Shown here: in pieces, positions 8,534 through 16,626 of the stretch | Position numbering within the stretch: position 1 is the first letter of the stretch | How the letters are laid out: each line of letters begins with the position of its first letter | From: an uncultured Paracoccaceae bacterium | GTDB lineage: Bacteria > Pseudomonadota > Alphaproteobacteria > Rhodobacterales > Rhodobacteraceae | Reading direction: 5' to 3' | DNA: 64,000 bases | Assembly (NCBI GenBank): GCA_947501355.1 | Contig: CANMVA010000001.1 | Coordinates: 1,372,001 to 1,436,000 of the forward strand | The notes under the pieces: model-generated | What the model was told of the DNA's origin: nothing | Seen by the model: the letters and a program-made list of their open reading frames with translations, nothing else | Database searches by the model: none | Translations under genes and position numbers: made by a program

Positions 8534-8573
8534 CGTTTCGAGACAAATCTGAGACACAGTTTGTCTCGAAACG
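8534..8573. promoter_or_regulatory. Long perfect inverted repeat upstream of the Bax inhibitor-1 gene
   Basis: CGTTTCGAGACAAA (8534-8547) and TTTGTCTCGAAACG (8560-8573) are perfect 14-bp arms around a 12-nt spacer. No T-run follows, so it is not a classical terminator. Part-copies of the arm (GTTTCAG near 8485, GTCGAAACG near 8630) occur nearby. The interval 8389-8640 holds no gene. A regulator site or structured RNA is possible. Confidence 0.6.
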
Positions 8574-8640
8574 CGCGCATCCCTTGAGCGTGGCATGCGC
8601 TTCGGCTTGATGTGATGGCGCACATTAAAGTCGAAACGCT

Positions 8641-8850
8641 TTAGGCGCGCCAGCCCTGGGGCACATCCCAGACCGAGCGATTTGCCTCGCGCAGGATATC
8701 GGCCTCTGTCAGGCCCAGATCAGCACGCAGATGTGCGTCCAGATCGGCCAACTGGCGACGCTGGCGGTAAAGCCCGTAGGCGTTGGAGAGCCGGTCCAGC
8801 AGGCTTGTGGAACGGGTTAAGGCGGTGCGGTGCATCGTGTGCGTCGTCAT
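8641..8850 (-). CDS. DUF1127 domain-containing small protein
   Basis: This is a 69-residue basic protein. Its C-terminal half shows the DUF1127 (YjiS-like) pattern RQLADLDAHLRADLGLTEADILRE. Short DUF1127 proteins in alphaproteobacteria have been linked to RNA binding and phosphate or carbon metabolism, but the role of this member is not known. It is transcribed divergently from the LysR regulator at 8974, a common Rhodobacterales arrangement, and may be that regulator's target. The intergenic dyad at 8892-8906 could serve both promoters. Confidence 0.85.
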   Translation of the reverse strand: MTTHTMHRTALTRSTSLLDRLSNAYGLYRQRRQLADLDAHLRADLGLTEADILREANRSVWDVPQGWRA

Positions 8851-8891
8851 GTTACGTCCTTTCGGTATGCGTGATGTATTATCGGGTGTGT

Positions 8892-8906
8892 ATCAATCTT
8901 GTTGAT
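8892..8906. promoter_or_regulatory. Candidate LysR-type operator
   Basis: ATCAA-N5-TTGAT forms an interrupted dyad of the T-N11-A type between the divergent DUF1127 and lysR genes. Assignment rests on position and symmetry. Confidence 0.45.
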
Positions 8907-8973
8907 CTATATGGGGCAATGTGGTTCATATGAAAAACGAATGTTTATGAATTGATGTATCAAGGAATGTGAT

Positions 8974-9828
8974 ATGGCGCGAAATATGGATATGACGGCC
9001 CTGCGGTCTTTCGTGGCCGTGGCCGATGCAGGCGGGGTGACCCGCGCGGCAGGTCTTCTGAACCTGACGCAATCGGCGGTGTCGATGCAGCTCAAGCGGC
9101 TGGAAGAGGCGTTGGATCTGAGCCTCTTTGAGCGCGCGCACCGCACGGTGAACCTGACGGCATCAGGGGAGCAGTTGCTGGGCTATGCCCGCAAGATGCT
9201 GTCGCTGAATGATGAAGCGCTGAGCCGCCTGACCGCGCAGGAGTTCGAAGGGGAGATCACGCTGGGCGTGCCCCATGACATTGTCTATCCCGCGATCCCG
9301 CAGGTGTTGCGGCGGCTGCATGAAATGTATCCGCGCATTCGCGTGCAGTTGCTGTCATCCTTCACGCGCGCGCTGAAAGGCCAGTTTGATCGCGGTGAGG
9401 TGGATGTGATCCTCACGACCGAGGATCATTGCGATCCCGGCGGCAAAATCCTGTGCGAAAAGCCCCTGATCTGGCTGGGCGCGCCCGGCGGGCAGGCCTG
9501 GCGGCAGCGGCCCTTGCGTTTGGCCTTCGAGAAGAACTGCATTTTCCGCAAGGGCGCGATTGAGGCGCTTGATGCAGCGGGGATCCCGTGGGAGATGGGC
9601 GTGGAATCCAACAGCTCGCGCACGATTGATGCCTCGGTCAGCGCGGATCTGGCGGTGCATGTGATGATCGAGGGCAGCGAGCCCGATTATGCAGAGCGGA
9701 TTGCCCATGGGGGGGCCTTGCCGGAACTGCGCACGACGAAGGTCAATATGTATGCGCGCAATCCGGATAAATCGGAGGTGATTACGGAGCTGACCGGGCT
9801 GATCGAGCAGGCTTGGAAGACGTTTTAG
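8974..9828 (+). CDS. LysR-family transcriptional regulator
   Basis: This 284-residue protein has the standard LTTR layout. An N-terminal winged helix-turn-helix (ALRSFVAVADAGGVTRAAGLL, with NLTQSAVSMQLKRLEEALD as recognition region, and LFERAHRTVNLTASGEQLL) is joined to a type-2 periplasmic-binding-fold effector domain starting at ITLGVPHDIVYPAIPQVL. The effector is unknown. ATG 8974 gives the usual start a few residues before the HTH. It is divergent from the DUF1127 gene, and LysR proteins usually regulate such divergent neighbours and themselves. Confidence 0.93.
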   Translation: MARNMDMTALRSFVAVADAGGVTRAAGLLNLTQSAVSMQLKRLEEALDLSLFERAHRTVNLTASGEQLLGYARKMLSLNDEALSRLTAQEFEGEITLGVPHDIVYPAIPQVLRRLHEMYPRIRVQLLSSFTRALKGQFDRGEVDVILTTEDHCDPGGKILCEKPLIWLGAPGGQAWRQRPLRLAFEKNCIFRKGAIEALDAAGIPWEMGVESNSSRTIDASVSADLAVHVMIEGSEPDYAERIAHGGALPELRTTKVNMYARNPDKSEVITELTGLIEQAWKTF

Positions 9829-9930
9829 GGCGGGTTGATTTATGCGCTGAGGCCGTCACCCTCCAGCGGGAGGTCGGGCGATGGCCGGCGGTGCCGGCCC
9901 GGTGCTTGGGGTGAGCTTTGGCGCGCTGCC

Positions 9931-10890
9931 TCAGATCGTCACGACGACCTTGCCGGTTGACTTGCGGGTCCGCAGCAACTCCAGCGCCTCTGCGGCTTGC
10001 TCCAACGGCAGGGTGTGGCTGATATGCGGGGCGAGCTTGCCCTCGCCATGCCAGCGCATCAGTTCCTGCATTGAGCCGATCAGTGCCTGCGGATCAAGGC
10101 TTAGATAGCCGCCCCAATAGAACCCGATGACCGAGATGTTCTTGACCAGAAGGATATTGGCCGGGATCGGCGGGATATCTCCACTGGCAAAACCGATCAC
10201 GAGAACGCGCGCACCGCGATTGGTGCTGCGCAGCGCTTGCGTGAAAAGATCGCCGCCCACCGGATCATAGACGACATCCGCCCCGCCAAGTGCTTTGACC
10301 TCGGCGCGCAGATCGACGGTGTCGCTGTCAAACAGATGGTCTGCCCCGGCGGCGCGGGCGGCTTCCAGCTTGTCGGCACCGCGGGCAACGGCGATGACCT
10401 TGGCCCCCATCGCTTTGCCGATCTCAACTGCAGTGAGGCCGACGCCGCCTGCGGCCCCCAAGACCAAAAGCGTCTCGCCTGCACGCAGCCGCGCGCTGTG
10501 GGTCAGCGCCAGATGGCTGGTGCCATAGGCGATCTGAAACCCGGCGGCGGTGGCGAAATCCATCGTCTGGGGCAGCGCCAAGCAGCGATCCGCGTCATAG
10601 CAGGCATATTCGGCCAACCCACCCTGACCGCCGAATACCACCACGCGGTCGCCAATATGCCAATCGGTGACACCGGCGCCGACAGCGTCGACGGTGCCTG
10701 CGACCTCCATCCCAAGGGTGAAAGGCGGTTCGGGCGTGTCCTGATACTGGCCCTTGATCATCAGAAGATCGGCAAAATTCAGGCCACAGGCCGCGATCTG
10801 CACGCGCAGCTGACCCGGTGCAGGTTTGGGCTGCGGCAGGTTGATCAAAGCGGGGGCGGCCCCTTTATGGGTGATGTGAAAGGCTTTCAT
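9931..10890 (-). CDS. NADPH:quinone oxidoreductase-type MDR enzyme
   Basis: This 319-residue medium-chain reductase starts MKAFHITHKGAAPALINL. The GroES-like N-terminal half has GLNFADLLMIKGQY and LGMEVAGTVDAVG. The Rossmann half has VLGAAGGVGLTAVEIGKAMGA (AAxxGVG type) and an NADP-compatible ARGADK. The catalytic and structural zinc cysteine sets of alcohol dehydrogenases are absent, which fits the zinc-free QOR subfamily. It probably reduces quinones or enones with NADPH. The gene stands alone; a short stretch separates it from the convergent lysR. Confidence 0.88.
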   Translation of the reverse strand: MKAFHITHKGAAPALINLPQPKPAPGQLRVQIAACGLNFADLLMIKGQYQDTPEPPFTLGMEVAGTVDAVGAGVTDWHIGDRVVVFGGQGGLAEYACYDADRCLALPQTMDFATAAGFQIAYGTSHLALTHSARLRAGETLLVLGAAGGVGLTAVEIGKAMGAKVIAVARGADKLEAARAAGADHLFDSDTVDLRAEVKALGGADVVYDPVGGDLFTQALRSTNRGARVLVIGFASGDIPPIPANILLVKNISVIGFYWGGYLSLDPQALIGSMQELMRWHGEGKLAPHISHTLPLEQAAEALELLRTRKSTGKVVVTI

Positions 10891-10978
10891 CTGGCCGGTC
10901 CCCTGTTGCAGCGCGTCTTTGGGCGATGTGTAACGCGGCGATTCTGTCGAAACCAGTGTTCTGAGGCGCCTAGGGGAA

Positions 10979-11159
10979 GTTTACGTTAACCTTACGTTAG
11001 GTAAACTCCGCGCAGATCGTTGCATTTTGCAAATCACACGCAAGGGTTGAGGCGACGGACCTGTCTTAAAGTTAGTTTGTTCGCGGCTCTCACCCAAATT
11101 GGGAAATCATAAACCAAATTCTCCCTAGATAGCGAAAGGTTTGCCCGCGTAAACCAAAT
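10979..11159. promoter_or_regulatory. Repeat-rich leader of the HTH gene at 11223
   Basis: The 10891-11222 gap has no credible gene but is dense in repeats. GTTTAC (10979-10984) faces GTAAAC (11001-11006), and inside them TTACGTTA occurs twice, 10 nt apart. CCCAAATTGGG near 11093-11103 is a palindrome. TAAACCAAAT occurs at 11110-11119 and again at 11150-11159. These could be binding sites for the downstream regulator or for another factor. Confidence 0.5.
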
Positions 11160-11222
11160 GCGGGCGCTCAGATAACTCAAAGAAACCGAGCGCCTGTGTT
11201 GGGAAAAATTAGGAGCTGAACA

Positions 11223-11591
11223 ATGAAACACCCCGTCGATGTGCATGTAGGTAAGCGTGTCCGCCATCGTCGTTGGCTGGTCGGTATGACCCAGCAACAA
11301 CTGGCCGAGAAAGTGGGGATCAAGTTTCAGCAGATACAGAAATATGAAACCGGCATGAACCGTGTCAGCGCGTCCCGCCTGTGGGATATTGCCGATGCGA
11401 TGGATGTGCCGGTCAGCTTTTTCTTTGAAGGGCTTGAAGGCCACGATGTGGGTGCGGTCGCTGCGGGTCGACCGAACGACATTCTGGCCGACAAGGAAGC
11501 GATGGAGCTTGTGCGCTCTTACTACGCCATCCCCGAGAACCAGCGTCGTCGCCTGTTCGATCTGGCCCGCGTTCTGTCAGACGTGGCTTGA
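11223..11591 (+). CDS. XRE/Cro-type HTH transcriptional regulator
   Basis: This 122-residue protein begins MKHPVDVHVGKRVRHRRWLV. It has a Cro/C1 HTH at about residues 10-65 (MTQQQLAEKVGIKFQQIQKY then MNRVSASRLWDIADAMDVP), followed by a short C-terminal region with EAMELVRSYYAIPENQRRR. This family is widespread in alphaproteobacteria as a single-domain DNA-binding protein with a small C-terminal tail; targets are unknown. AGGAG lies before ATG 11223. The upstream region holds several repeats that may be operators. It precedes the histidinol-phosphatase-like gene by about 50 nt. Confidence 0.9.
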   Translation: MKHPVDVHVGKRVRHRRWLVGMTQQQLAEKVGIKFQQIQKYETGMNRVSASRLWDIADAMDVPVSFFFEGLEGHDVGAVAAGRPNDILADKEAMELVRSYYAIPENQRRRLFDLARVLSDVA

Positions 11592-11642
11592 CGCCAACGG
11601 CTCGCCCGCGCTACCGCCATGGCAGGTGGAGTGCAGGCGACC

Positions 11643-12455
11643 ATGACAACTCTCAGCACAGATGAGCAGGCGCAGCTGCGCCAGACAGCCCACGCCTTGG
11701 CCGATGCCGCGCGGGCTGCAACGCTTCCATATTTTCGCAAGCTGAGGTTGAGGGCCGACAACAAGGATGCGGCCGGATTTGATCCCGTGACAGCCGCTGA
11801 TCGCGGCTCCGAGCAGGCGATGCGCGCGATTTTGGCGCGGGAGCGCCCGCAAGACGGGATTCTGGGCGAAGAGTTTGACGATGTTGCTGGCACGTCCGGG
11901 CTGACCTGGGTGCTCGATCCGATTGACGGCACGCGCGGCTTTATCAGCGGCACGCCGACATGGGGCGTGTTGATCGCGCTTTCGGATGAGGATGGCCCGA
12001 TCTACGGGATCGTCGATCAGCCTTATATTGGTGAGCGGTTTGAAGGCGGCTTTGGCGTGGCGCAGATGACTGGGCCGCAAGGGGGCCATGCGTTGCAGGT
12101 GTGCGACGGGCAGGGGCTTGAGACCGCCACGCTCTTCACAACATTTCCCGAAGTGGGTACGGAGGCCGATCGCGCGGGCTTCGAGGCGGTGCGCGACCGG
12201 GTGCAACTGGTGCGCTACGGCATGGATTGCTATGCCTACGCATTGCTCGCGCAGGGCCAGATTGATCTGGTGGTCGAGGCCGGGCTGCAAGCCTATGATA
12301 TTCAAGCGCCGATGGCCGTGGTTCAGGCCGCCGGTGGCATCGTGACCGACTGGCGCGGGCAGCCCGCGCAAGATGGCGGGCAGGTGATTGCGGCCAGCTC
12401 TGCTGCGCTACACGCTCAGGCGCTGGCCCTTCTGGCCCCTTATGCCGATGACTGA
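11643..12455 (+). CDS. hisN: Inositol-monophosphatase-family phosphatase, histidinol-phosphatase (HisN) like
   Basis: This 270-residue Mg-dependent phosphatase has the family motifs GEEFDD and WVLDPIDGTRGFISG (DPIDGT metal site), and near the C-terminus GLQAYDIQAPMAVVQAAGG. These features and the length match the IMPase-type histidinol-phosphatases that replace HisB-N in alphaproteobacteria, dephosphorylating L-histidinol phosphate. An inositol phosphatase role cannot be excluded from sequence. ATG 11643 fits the family start; ATG 11619 is an in-frame alternative. The stop overlaps the start region of the next gene by 8 nt. Confidence 0.82.
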   Translation: MTTLSTDEQAQLRQTAHALADAARAATLPYFRKLRLRADNKDAAGFDPVTAADRGSEQAMRAILARERPQDGILGEEFDDVAGTSGLTWVLDPIDGTRGFISGTPTWGVLIALSDEDGPIYGIVDQPYIGERFEGGFGVAQMTGPQGGHALQVCDGQGLETATLFTTFPEVGTEADRAGFEAVRDRVQLVRYGMDCYAYALLAQGQIDLVVEAGLQAYDIQAPMAVVQAAGGIVTDWRGQPAQDGGQVIAASSAALHAQALALLAPYADD

Positions 12456-13788
12456 GACGGTGATCCGCAACGCGGCCACGCTACTGAGCATGGACGATAC
12501 GCGGCGCGAATTGTCCGGTGTCGATATCCGCATCCGCGACGGTGTGATCGCCGAGATCGGGACCGGGCTGCGGTCCGCCGGAGAGACGTTAAGCGCCACG
12601 GGCTGCGTCGTGACGCCGGGGCTCGTAAACACCCATCACCACCTCTATCAGACGCTCACCCGCGCGGTGCCGGGTGGGCAGGACGCGCTGCTTTTTGGCT
12701 GGCTTCAAACGCTCTACCCGATCTGGGGGCGCTTCACGCCAGATCATATGCGCATCTCGGCGCAGGTGGGGCTGGCAGAGCTGGCGCTGTCGGGTTGCAC
12801 GCTCAGCTCGGATCACTTGTATCTTTATCCCAATGGGTCCCGGCTGGAGGACACGATCGAGGCGGCGCAGTCGATCGGTATCCGCTTCCAGCCCACGCGC
12901 GGCGCGATGAGCATTGGCGAAAGCGCAGGCGGCTTGCCGCCCGATGCGCTGGTCGAGGCAGAGGCCGACATTCTGGACGACATGATCCGCGTGATTGACG
13001 GGTTTCATGATGCCGGTGAAGGGTCGATGTGCCGGGTCGGCGTCGCCCCATGTTCGCCCTTTTCGGTCAGTCGCGAGCTGATGCGGGATGCGGCGATTCT
13101 GGCCCGCGACAAGGGCGTGATGATGCACACGCATCTGGCGGAAAGCGACGAGGATATCGCCTATTCGGAAGCGCAGTTCGGCTGTCGTCCGGGGCAATAT
13201 GCCGAGGATCTGGGGTGGACCGGTGCAGATGTCTGGCATGCCCATTGCGTGAAGCTCGACGTGCAAGATATTGATATTTTTTCAAAAACACGAACGGGCG
13301 TTGCCCATTGTCCGTGCTCCAACTGCAGGCTCGGCTCTGGTATCGCGCCGGTGCGGGCGATGCGCGATGCGGGCGTGCCTGTGGGGCTTGGTGTCGATGG
13401 ATCAGCCAGCAATGACGCGGGCAATCTGGTGGTCGAGGCGCGTCAGGCCATGCTGCTACAGCGGGTTGCCAACGGGGCCGATGCGATGAGCGCGCGTGAG
13501 GCGTTGGAGATCGCGACGCGCGGTGGGGCCGAGGTTTTGGGCCGCCCTGATTGCGGTCAGATCGCTGTTGGCAAGCGCGCTGATATCGGGATCTGGGATG
13601 TCTCGGGCATTGAAAGCGCGGGCAGCTGGGACCCGGCGGCTTTGCTGCTAGCCGGTCCCACGCGGGTGCGCGATCTCTATGTCGAGGGGCGCCGGATTGT
13701 GGCTGAGGGGCAGCTGGCAACACAGGACCTGCCCTTGATGATCGAAACACAGAACAGGCTGGCGCGCGGGCTGGCGGAAATGGTTTAA
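12448..13788 (+). CDS. 8-oxoguanine deaminase (amidohydrolase family)
   Basis: This 446-residue enzyme of the ATZ/TRZ amidohydrolase branch probably converts 8-oxoguanine to urate plus ammonia. Metal-site histidines are seen in VNTHHHLYQTLTRA (HxH), THLAESDED and WHAHCVKLD, with the aspartate in LGVDGSASND. The stretch SSDHLYLYPNGSRLEDTI and QPTRGAMSIGESAGG resemble characterised 8-oxoguanine deaminases more than guanine or S-adenosylhomocysteine deaminases. ATG 12448 (or in-frame ATG 12442) overlaps the previous stop. It is 2 nt from the CAP lipoprotein gene. Confidence 0.85.
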   Translation: MTETVIRNAATLLSMDDTRRELSGVDIRIRDGVIAEIGTGLRSAGETLSATGCVVTPGLVNTHHHLYQTLTRAVPGGQDALLFGWLQTLYPIWGRFTPDHMRISAQVGLAELALSGCTLSSDHLYLYPNGSRLEDTIEAAQSIGIRFQPTRGAMSIGESAGGLPPDALVEAEADILDDMIRVIDGFHDAGEGSMCRVGVAPCSPFSVSRELMRDAAILARDKGVMMHTHLAESDEDIAYSEAQFGCRPGQYAEDLGWTGADVWHAHCVKLDVQDIDIFSKTRTGVAHCPCSNCRLGSGIAPVRAMRDAGVPVGLGVDGSASNDAGNLVVEARQAMLLQRVANGADAMSAREALEIATRGGAEVLGRPDCGQIAVGKRADIGIWDVSGIESAGSWDPAALLLAGPTRVRDLYVEGRRIVAEGQLATQDLPLMIETQNRLARGLAEMV

Positions 13789-13790
13789 GA

Positions 13791-14252
13791 ATGCGTCTTA
13801 TCCTTTTGATATCCATCTTCTTTTTGATGTCTTGTATGCCGGAAAACACGGTAGAGACCACGCCGGTCTCTGCGCCTGCACCAGCCGCATCAGGTGAGTT
13901 TGACGGGATGTTCGGGCTCTTCCGGGCGCAGAACGGATTGGAGCCGGTGCGCGCCAATACTCGCTTGGCCACGATCGCGCAGGCCCACGCACAGGACATG
14001 GCGACCAATGGCTTCTTTGCCCATGAAGGCAGCGACGGTAGCACCTTGCGCCAACGGTTGCAGCGCGGCGGTTACAAGGCGTGTTTCGGGGCCGAGAATA
14101 TCGGCAATGGCTACCCCGACCAGCGCACGGTGTTTCAGGGGTGGCAGGCCTCCGACGGGCATCGGCGGAATATGCTCCTGAAGGACGCCCGCGATTACGG
14201 GCTTGGACGCGCGGGGCCTTACTGGGTTCTGGTTCTTGCCGCGACCTGTTGA
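13791..14252 (+). CDS. CAP (SCP/PR1) domain lipoprotein
   Basis: This 153-residue predicted lipoprotein has the signal MRLILLISIFFLMSC with lipobox LMSC. The CAP domain shows AHAQDMATNGFFAHEGSDG, GAENIGNG and SDGHRRNMLLKDARDYGLG, including the two histidines and glutamate of the CAP cavity. Bacterial CAP proteins are secreted and of mostly unknown function. It follows the deaminase by 2 nt, so it is cotranscribed, although the functional link is unclear. The C-terminus (VLVLAATC) matches the usual end of the short bacterial form. Confidence 0.85.
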   Translation: MRLILLISIFFLMSCMPENTVETTPVSAPAPAASGEFDGMFGLFRAQNGLEPVRANTRLATIAQAHAQDMATNGFFAHEGSDGSTLRQRLQRGGYKACFGAENIGNGYPDQRTVFQGWQASDGHRRNMLLKDARDYGLGRAGPYWVLVLAATC

Positions 14253-14287
14253 ATTTCAAAGTGTTATGCCTCGTTTCTAATGTAGGC

Positions 14288-14324
14288 TTGGCAGGCGGCA
14301 TTCTGCACGTTGTGCGCTTGCCAA
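14288..14324. repeat. Imperfect inverted repeat in the mgtE leader
   Basis: TTGGCAGGC (14288-14296) and GCTTGCCAA (14316-14324) pair at 8 of 9 positions, 80 nt before mgtE. It does not resemble the M-box magnesium riboswitch. The role is unknown. Confidence 0.35.
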
Positions 14325-14405
14325 ATTCGAGCGCGTGACACGCGTTTTGCCGCTGTTCGCGTCGCCTGAACATGGTATGCAAGCGACAAGCCAAGGGGGT
14401 GCGGT

Positions 14406-15779
14406 GTGAGCGAGCAGGCACAGGCAGAGCAAGACAAGAGCTACGCGCTGGACGCGGGCCAGGTTGGCGCCATTCTGGAGGCGACGACGACGCAGGACGC
14501 GGCCTCGCTGGAGACGCTGCTGGAGCCGCTCCACCCCGCCGACATTGCCGACCTCCTGGAACAGATCAGCCCGGCCGAACGCCGCGATCTGCTGGCTCTG
14601 TGGCAGACCGGTCTGGACGGGGAAGTGCTGTCCGAACTGGACGACGCGCTGCGCGACGAGATCATCGACACGCTGCAACCCGCCGAACTGGCCGAGGCGG
14701 TGCGTGATCTGGAATCCGACGATGTGGTCGATCTGGTCGAGGACCTGGACGGCGCGCAGCAGGAGGCTGTGCTGGAGGCGCTGGGCGATGCGGACCGCGT
14801 CGCGGTCGAGCAGGCGCTGGCCTATCCAGAGGAATCCGCCGGGCGCTTGATGCAGCGCGAGGTCGTGCGCGCGCCGGCCCATTGGAATGTGGGCCAGACG
14901 ATTGATTTCCTGCGCGCCGAAGATGATCTGCCTGAGCAGTTTTACCACGTCATCCTGATTGATCCGCGCATGAAGCCCGTGGGCTATGTGACGCTGGGCA
15001 AGCTGCTGGGCGCGCCGCGTGCGGTGAAGCTGACCGATATCACCGAAGACAGTTTCCGTATTATTCCCGCGACCCAGCCAGAAGAAGAGGTCGCCTACGC
15101 GTTCAACCAGTATCACCTGATTTCGGCCCCGGTGGCCGATGAAGATGGGCGGCTGGTGGGTGTCATCACCATCGACGACGCCATGGTCGTGCTGGACGAA
15201 GAGCATGAAGAAGACATTCTGCGTCTGGCCGGTGTGGGCGAGGGATCGTTGAGCGACAAGGTGATCAACACGACCAAACGCCGTTTCCCGTGGCTCGCGG
15301 TCAATCTGGTGACAGCGATCCTCGCCTCTTTGGTGATTGCGCAATTCGAAGACATTATTGCGCAGTTCGTGGCGCTGGCCGTGCTGATGCCCATCGTGGC
15401 CTCCATGGGCGGCAATGCAGGCACGCAATCGCTGACCGTTGCGGTGCGTGCGATTGCGACGAAAGACCTGACCGGATCGAACGTCTGGCGGGTGATCCGC
15501 CGCGAGGTTCTGGTGGGGCTTGTGAACGGTGCGATCTTCGCGGTCGTCATGGGGATCGTGGGTGTGATCTGGTTCGGCTCGCCTGTGTTGGGCGGCGTCA
15601 TCGCTGTTGCCATGATCGTCAATCTGGTTGTCGCGGGCCTTGCGGGCACCGTGATCCCGGTGGTGCTTGAAAAGCTGGGGATTGACCCGGCGCTCGCCTC
15701 GGGCGCGTTTGTGACGACTGTCACGGATGTCGTTGGTTTCTTTGCCTTTTTAGGCCTCGCGGCGATTGTGCTTCTGTGA
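14406..15779 (+). CDS. mgtE: Magnesium transporter MgtE
   Basis: This 457-residue protein has the MgtE order. An N-terminal superhelical domain with repeated LEPLHPADIADLLEQI / LQPAELAEAVRDLE motifs (about 25-130) is followed by two CBS domains (about 135-255) and then five membrane helices with the pore motif VLMPIVASMGGNAGTQSL. MgtE imports Mg2+, with the cytosolic domains closing the channel when Mg2+ is high. The GTG start at 14406 follows a purine-rich stretch. Its TGA overlaps the GTG of the next gene, so the pair is coupled. Confidence 0.95.
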   Translation: MSEQAQAEQDKSYALDAGQVGAILEATTTQDAASLETLLEPLHPADIADLLEQISPAERRDLLALWQTGLDGEVLSELDDALRDEIIDTLQPAELAEAVRDLESDDVVDLVEDLDGAQQEAVLEALGDADRVAVEQALAYPEESAGRLMQREVVRAPAHWNVGQTIDFLRAEDDLPEQFYHVILIDPRMKPVGYVTLGKLLGAPRAVKLTDITEDSFRIIPATQPEEEVAYAFNQYHLISAPVADEDGRLVGVITIDDAMVVLDEEHEEDILRLAGVGEGSLSDKVINTTKRRFPWLAVNLVTAILASLVIAQFEDIIAQFVALAVLMPIVASMGGNAGTQSLTVAVRAIATKDLTGSNVWRVIRREVLVGLVNGAIFAVVMGIVGVIWFGSPVLGGVIAVAMIVNLVVAGLAGTVIPVVLEKLGIDPALASGAFVTTVTDVVGFFAFLGLAAIVLL

Positions 15780-16339
15780 GCTTGGACGACGTTAAATCTG
15801 CTGCGCGCAAGGCGGCTTTCGCCCGTCGCAAGGCCGCGTTTGAGGCGGCAAATCCCACACAAGCCGGGGTTCTGTCAGAGTTTCTGGCAGGCCATCGCGG
15901 GGTGCCGGTATCGGGCTTCATGCCGATCAATTCCGAGATCAACCCACTGCCCGCCATGGCCGAAGCCGCCGCTTACGGTCCCGTGGGTGTTCCGGTCATT
16001 CGCGGCAAGGGGCAGCCTTTAGTGTTCAGCCAGTGGGAGCCCGATGGGGCATTGGTCGAAGGCCCGTTCAAGGCCATGGTGCCCGCGGTCGAGCGGTTGA
16101 TGGTCCCCCAAATCGTCATCGTGCCATTGGTCGCTTTTGACAGGCACGGGGGTCGTCTGGGCTATGGCGGCGGGTTTTATGACCGCACGTTGGAGGGCCT
16201 GCGCGCGCGCGGCTCCGTGCTGGCGGTCGGGTTCGCGTTTGCAGCCCAGGAGGCAGATGACCTGCCTTTGGAGCCGACCGATCAGCCGTTGGACATGATC
16301 ATCACAGAAGCAAATGTAATCGAGGTGACGCCCCGTTGA
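15776..16339 (+). CDS. 5-formyltetrahydrofolate cyclo-ligase
   Basis: This 187-residue enzyme converts 5-formyl-THF to 5,10-methenyl-THF with ATP. Family marks are the basic N-terminus (KSAARKAAFARRKAAF), FMPINSEINPLPAM, and the signature VPLVAFDRHGGRLGYGGGFYDRTL. The GTG start at 15776 overlaps the mgtE stop. A magnesium-dependent enzyme coupled to a magnesium transporter is a natural pair, but the link is inference. It may also serve the one-carbon load from sarcosine oxidation encoded elsewhere in the window. Confidence 0.92.
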   Translation: MSLDDVKSAARKAAFARRKAAFEAANPTQAGVLSEFLAGHRGVPVSGFMPINSEINPLPAMAEAAAYGPVGVPVIRGKGQPLVFSQWEPDGALVEGPFKAMVPAVERLMVPQIVIVPLVAFDRHGGRLGYGGGFYDRTLEGLRARGSVLAVGFAFAAQEADDLPLEPTDQPLDMIITEANVIEVTPR

Positions 16340-16393
16340 CGCGGGACGCCTGATGATTTTGCTGCGGTCCGGATATCTGCGCCAGTGTGAAGG

Positions 16394-16603
16394 CTAGTCG
16401 TCCGGCTCATAGTGCAGGATGTCGGCAGGCTGGCAATCAAGCGCGTCGCAAATCTTCTCTAACGTTTCAAAGCGAACGCCTTTGACCTTGCCGGATTTCA
16501 GCAAGGACACATTCTGTTCGGTGATCCCGACCAGTTCCGCCAGCTGTTTGGAGCGCATTTTGCGGCGCGCCAGCATGACATCCAATGTAACCACAATCGG
16601 CAT
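16394..16603 (-). CDS. Small Cro/C1-type HTH regulator (YozG-like)
   Basis: This 69-residue protein is almost only an HTH: LDVMLARRKMRSKQLAELVG, ITEQNVSLLKSGKVKGVRFE, ending DALDCQPADILHYEPDD. This YozG-like type is typically encoded right after a DUF2975 membrane protein, as here with a 23-nt gap. It probably represses the shared promoter, with the membrane partner controlling it. It is converging on the cyclo-ligase gene with no obvious terminator in 16340-16393. Confidence 0.88.
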   Translation of the reverse strand: MPIVVTLDVMLARRKMRSKQLAELVGITEQNVSLLKSGKVKGVRFETLEKICDALDCQPADILHYEPDD

Positions 16604-16626
16604 CTTACGTGCCTTTCCCCGACCCC

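Noticed and set aside
14253-14405. Possible magnesium riboswitch before mgtE
   Set aside because: Neither the M-box nor another riboswitch consensus is seen, only one imperfect inverted repeat.
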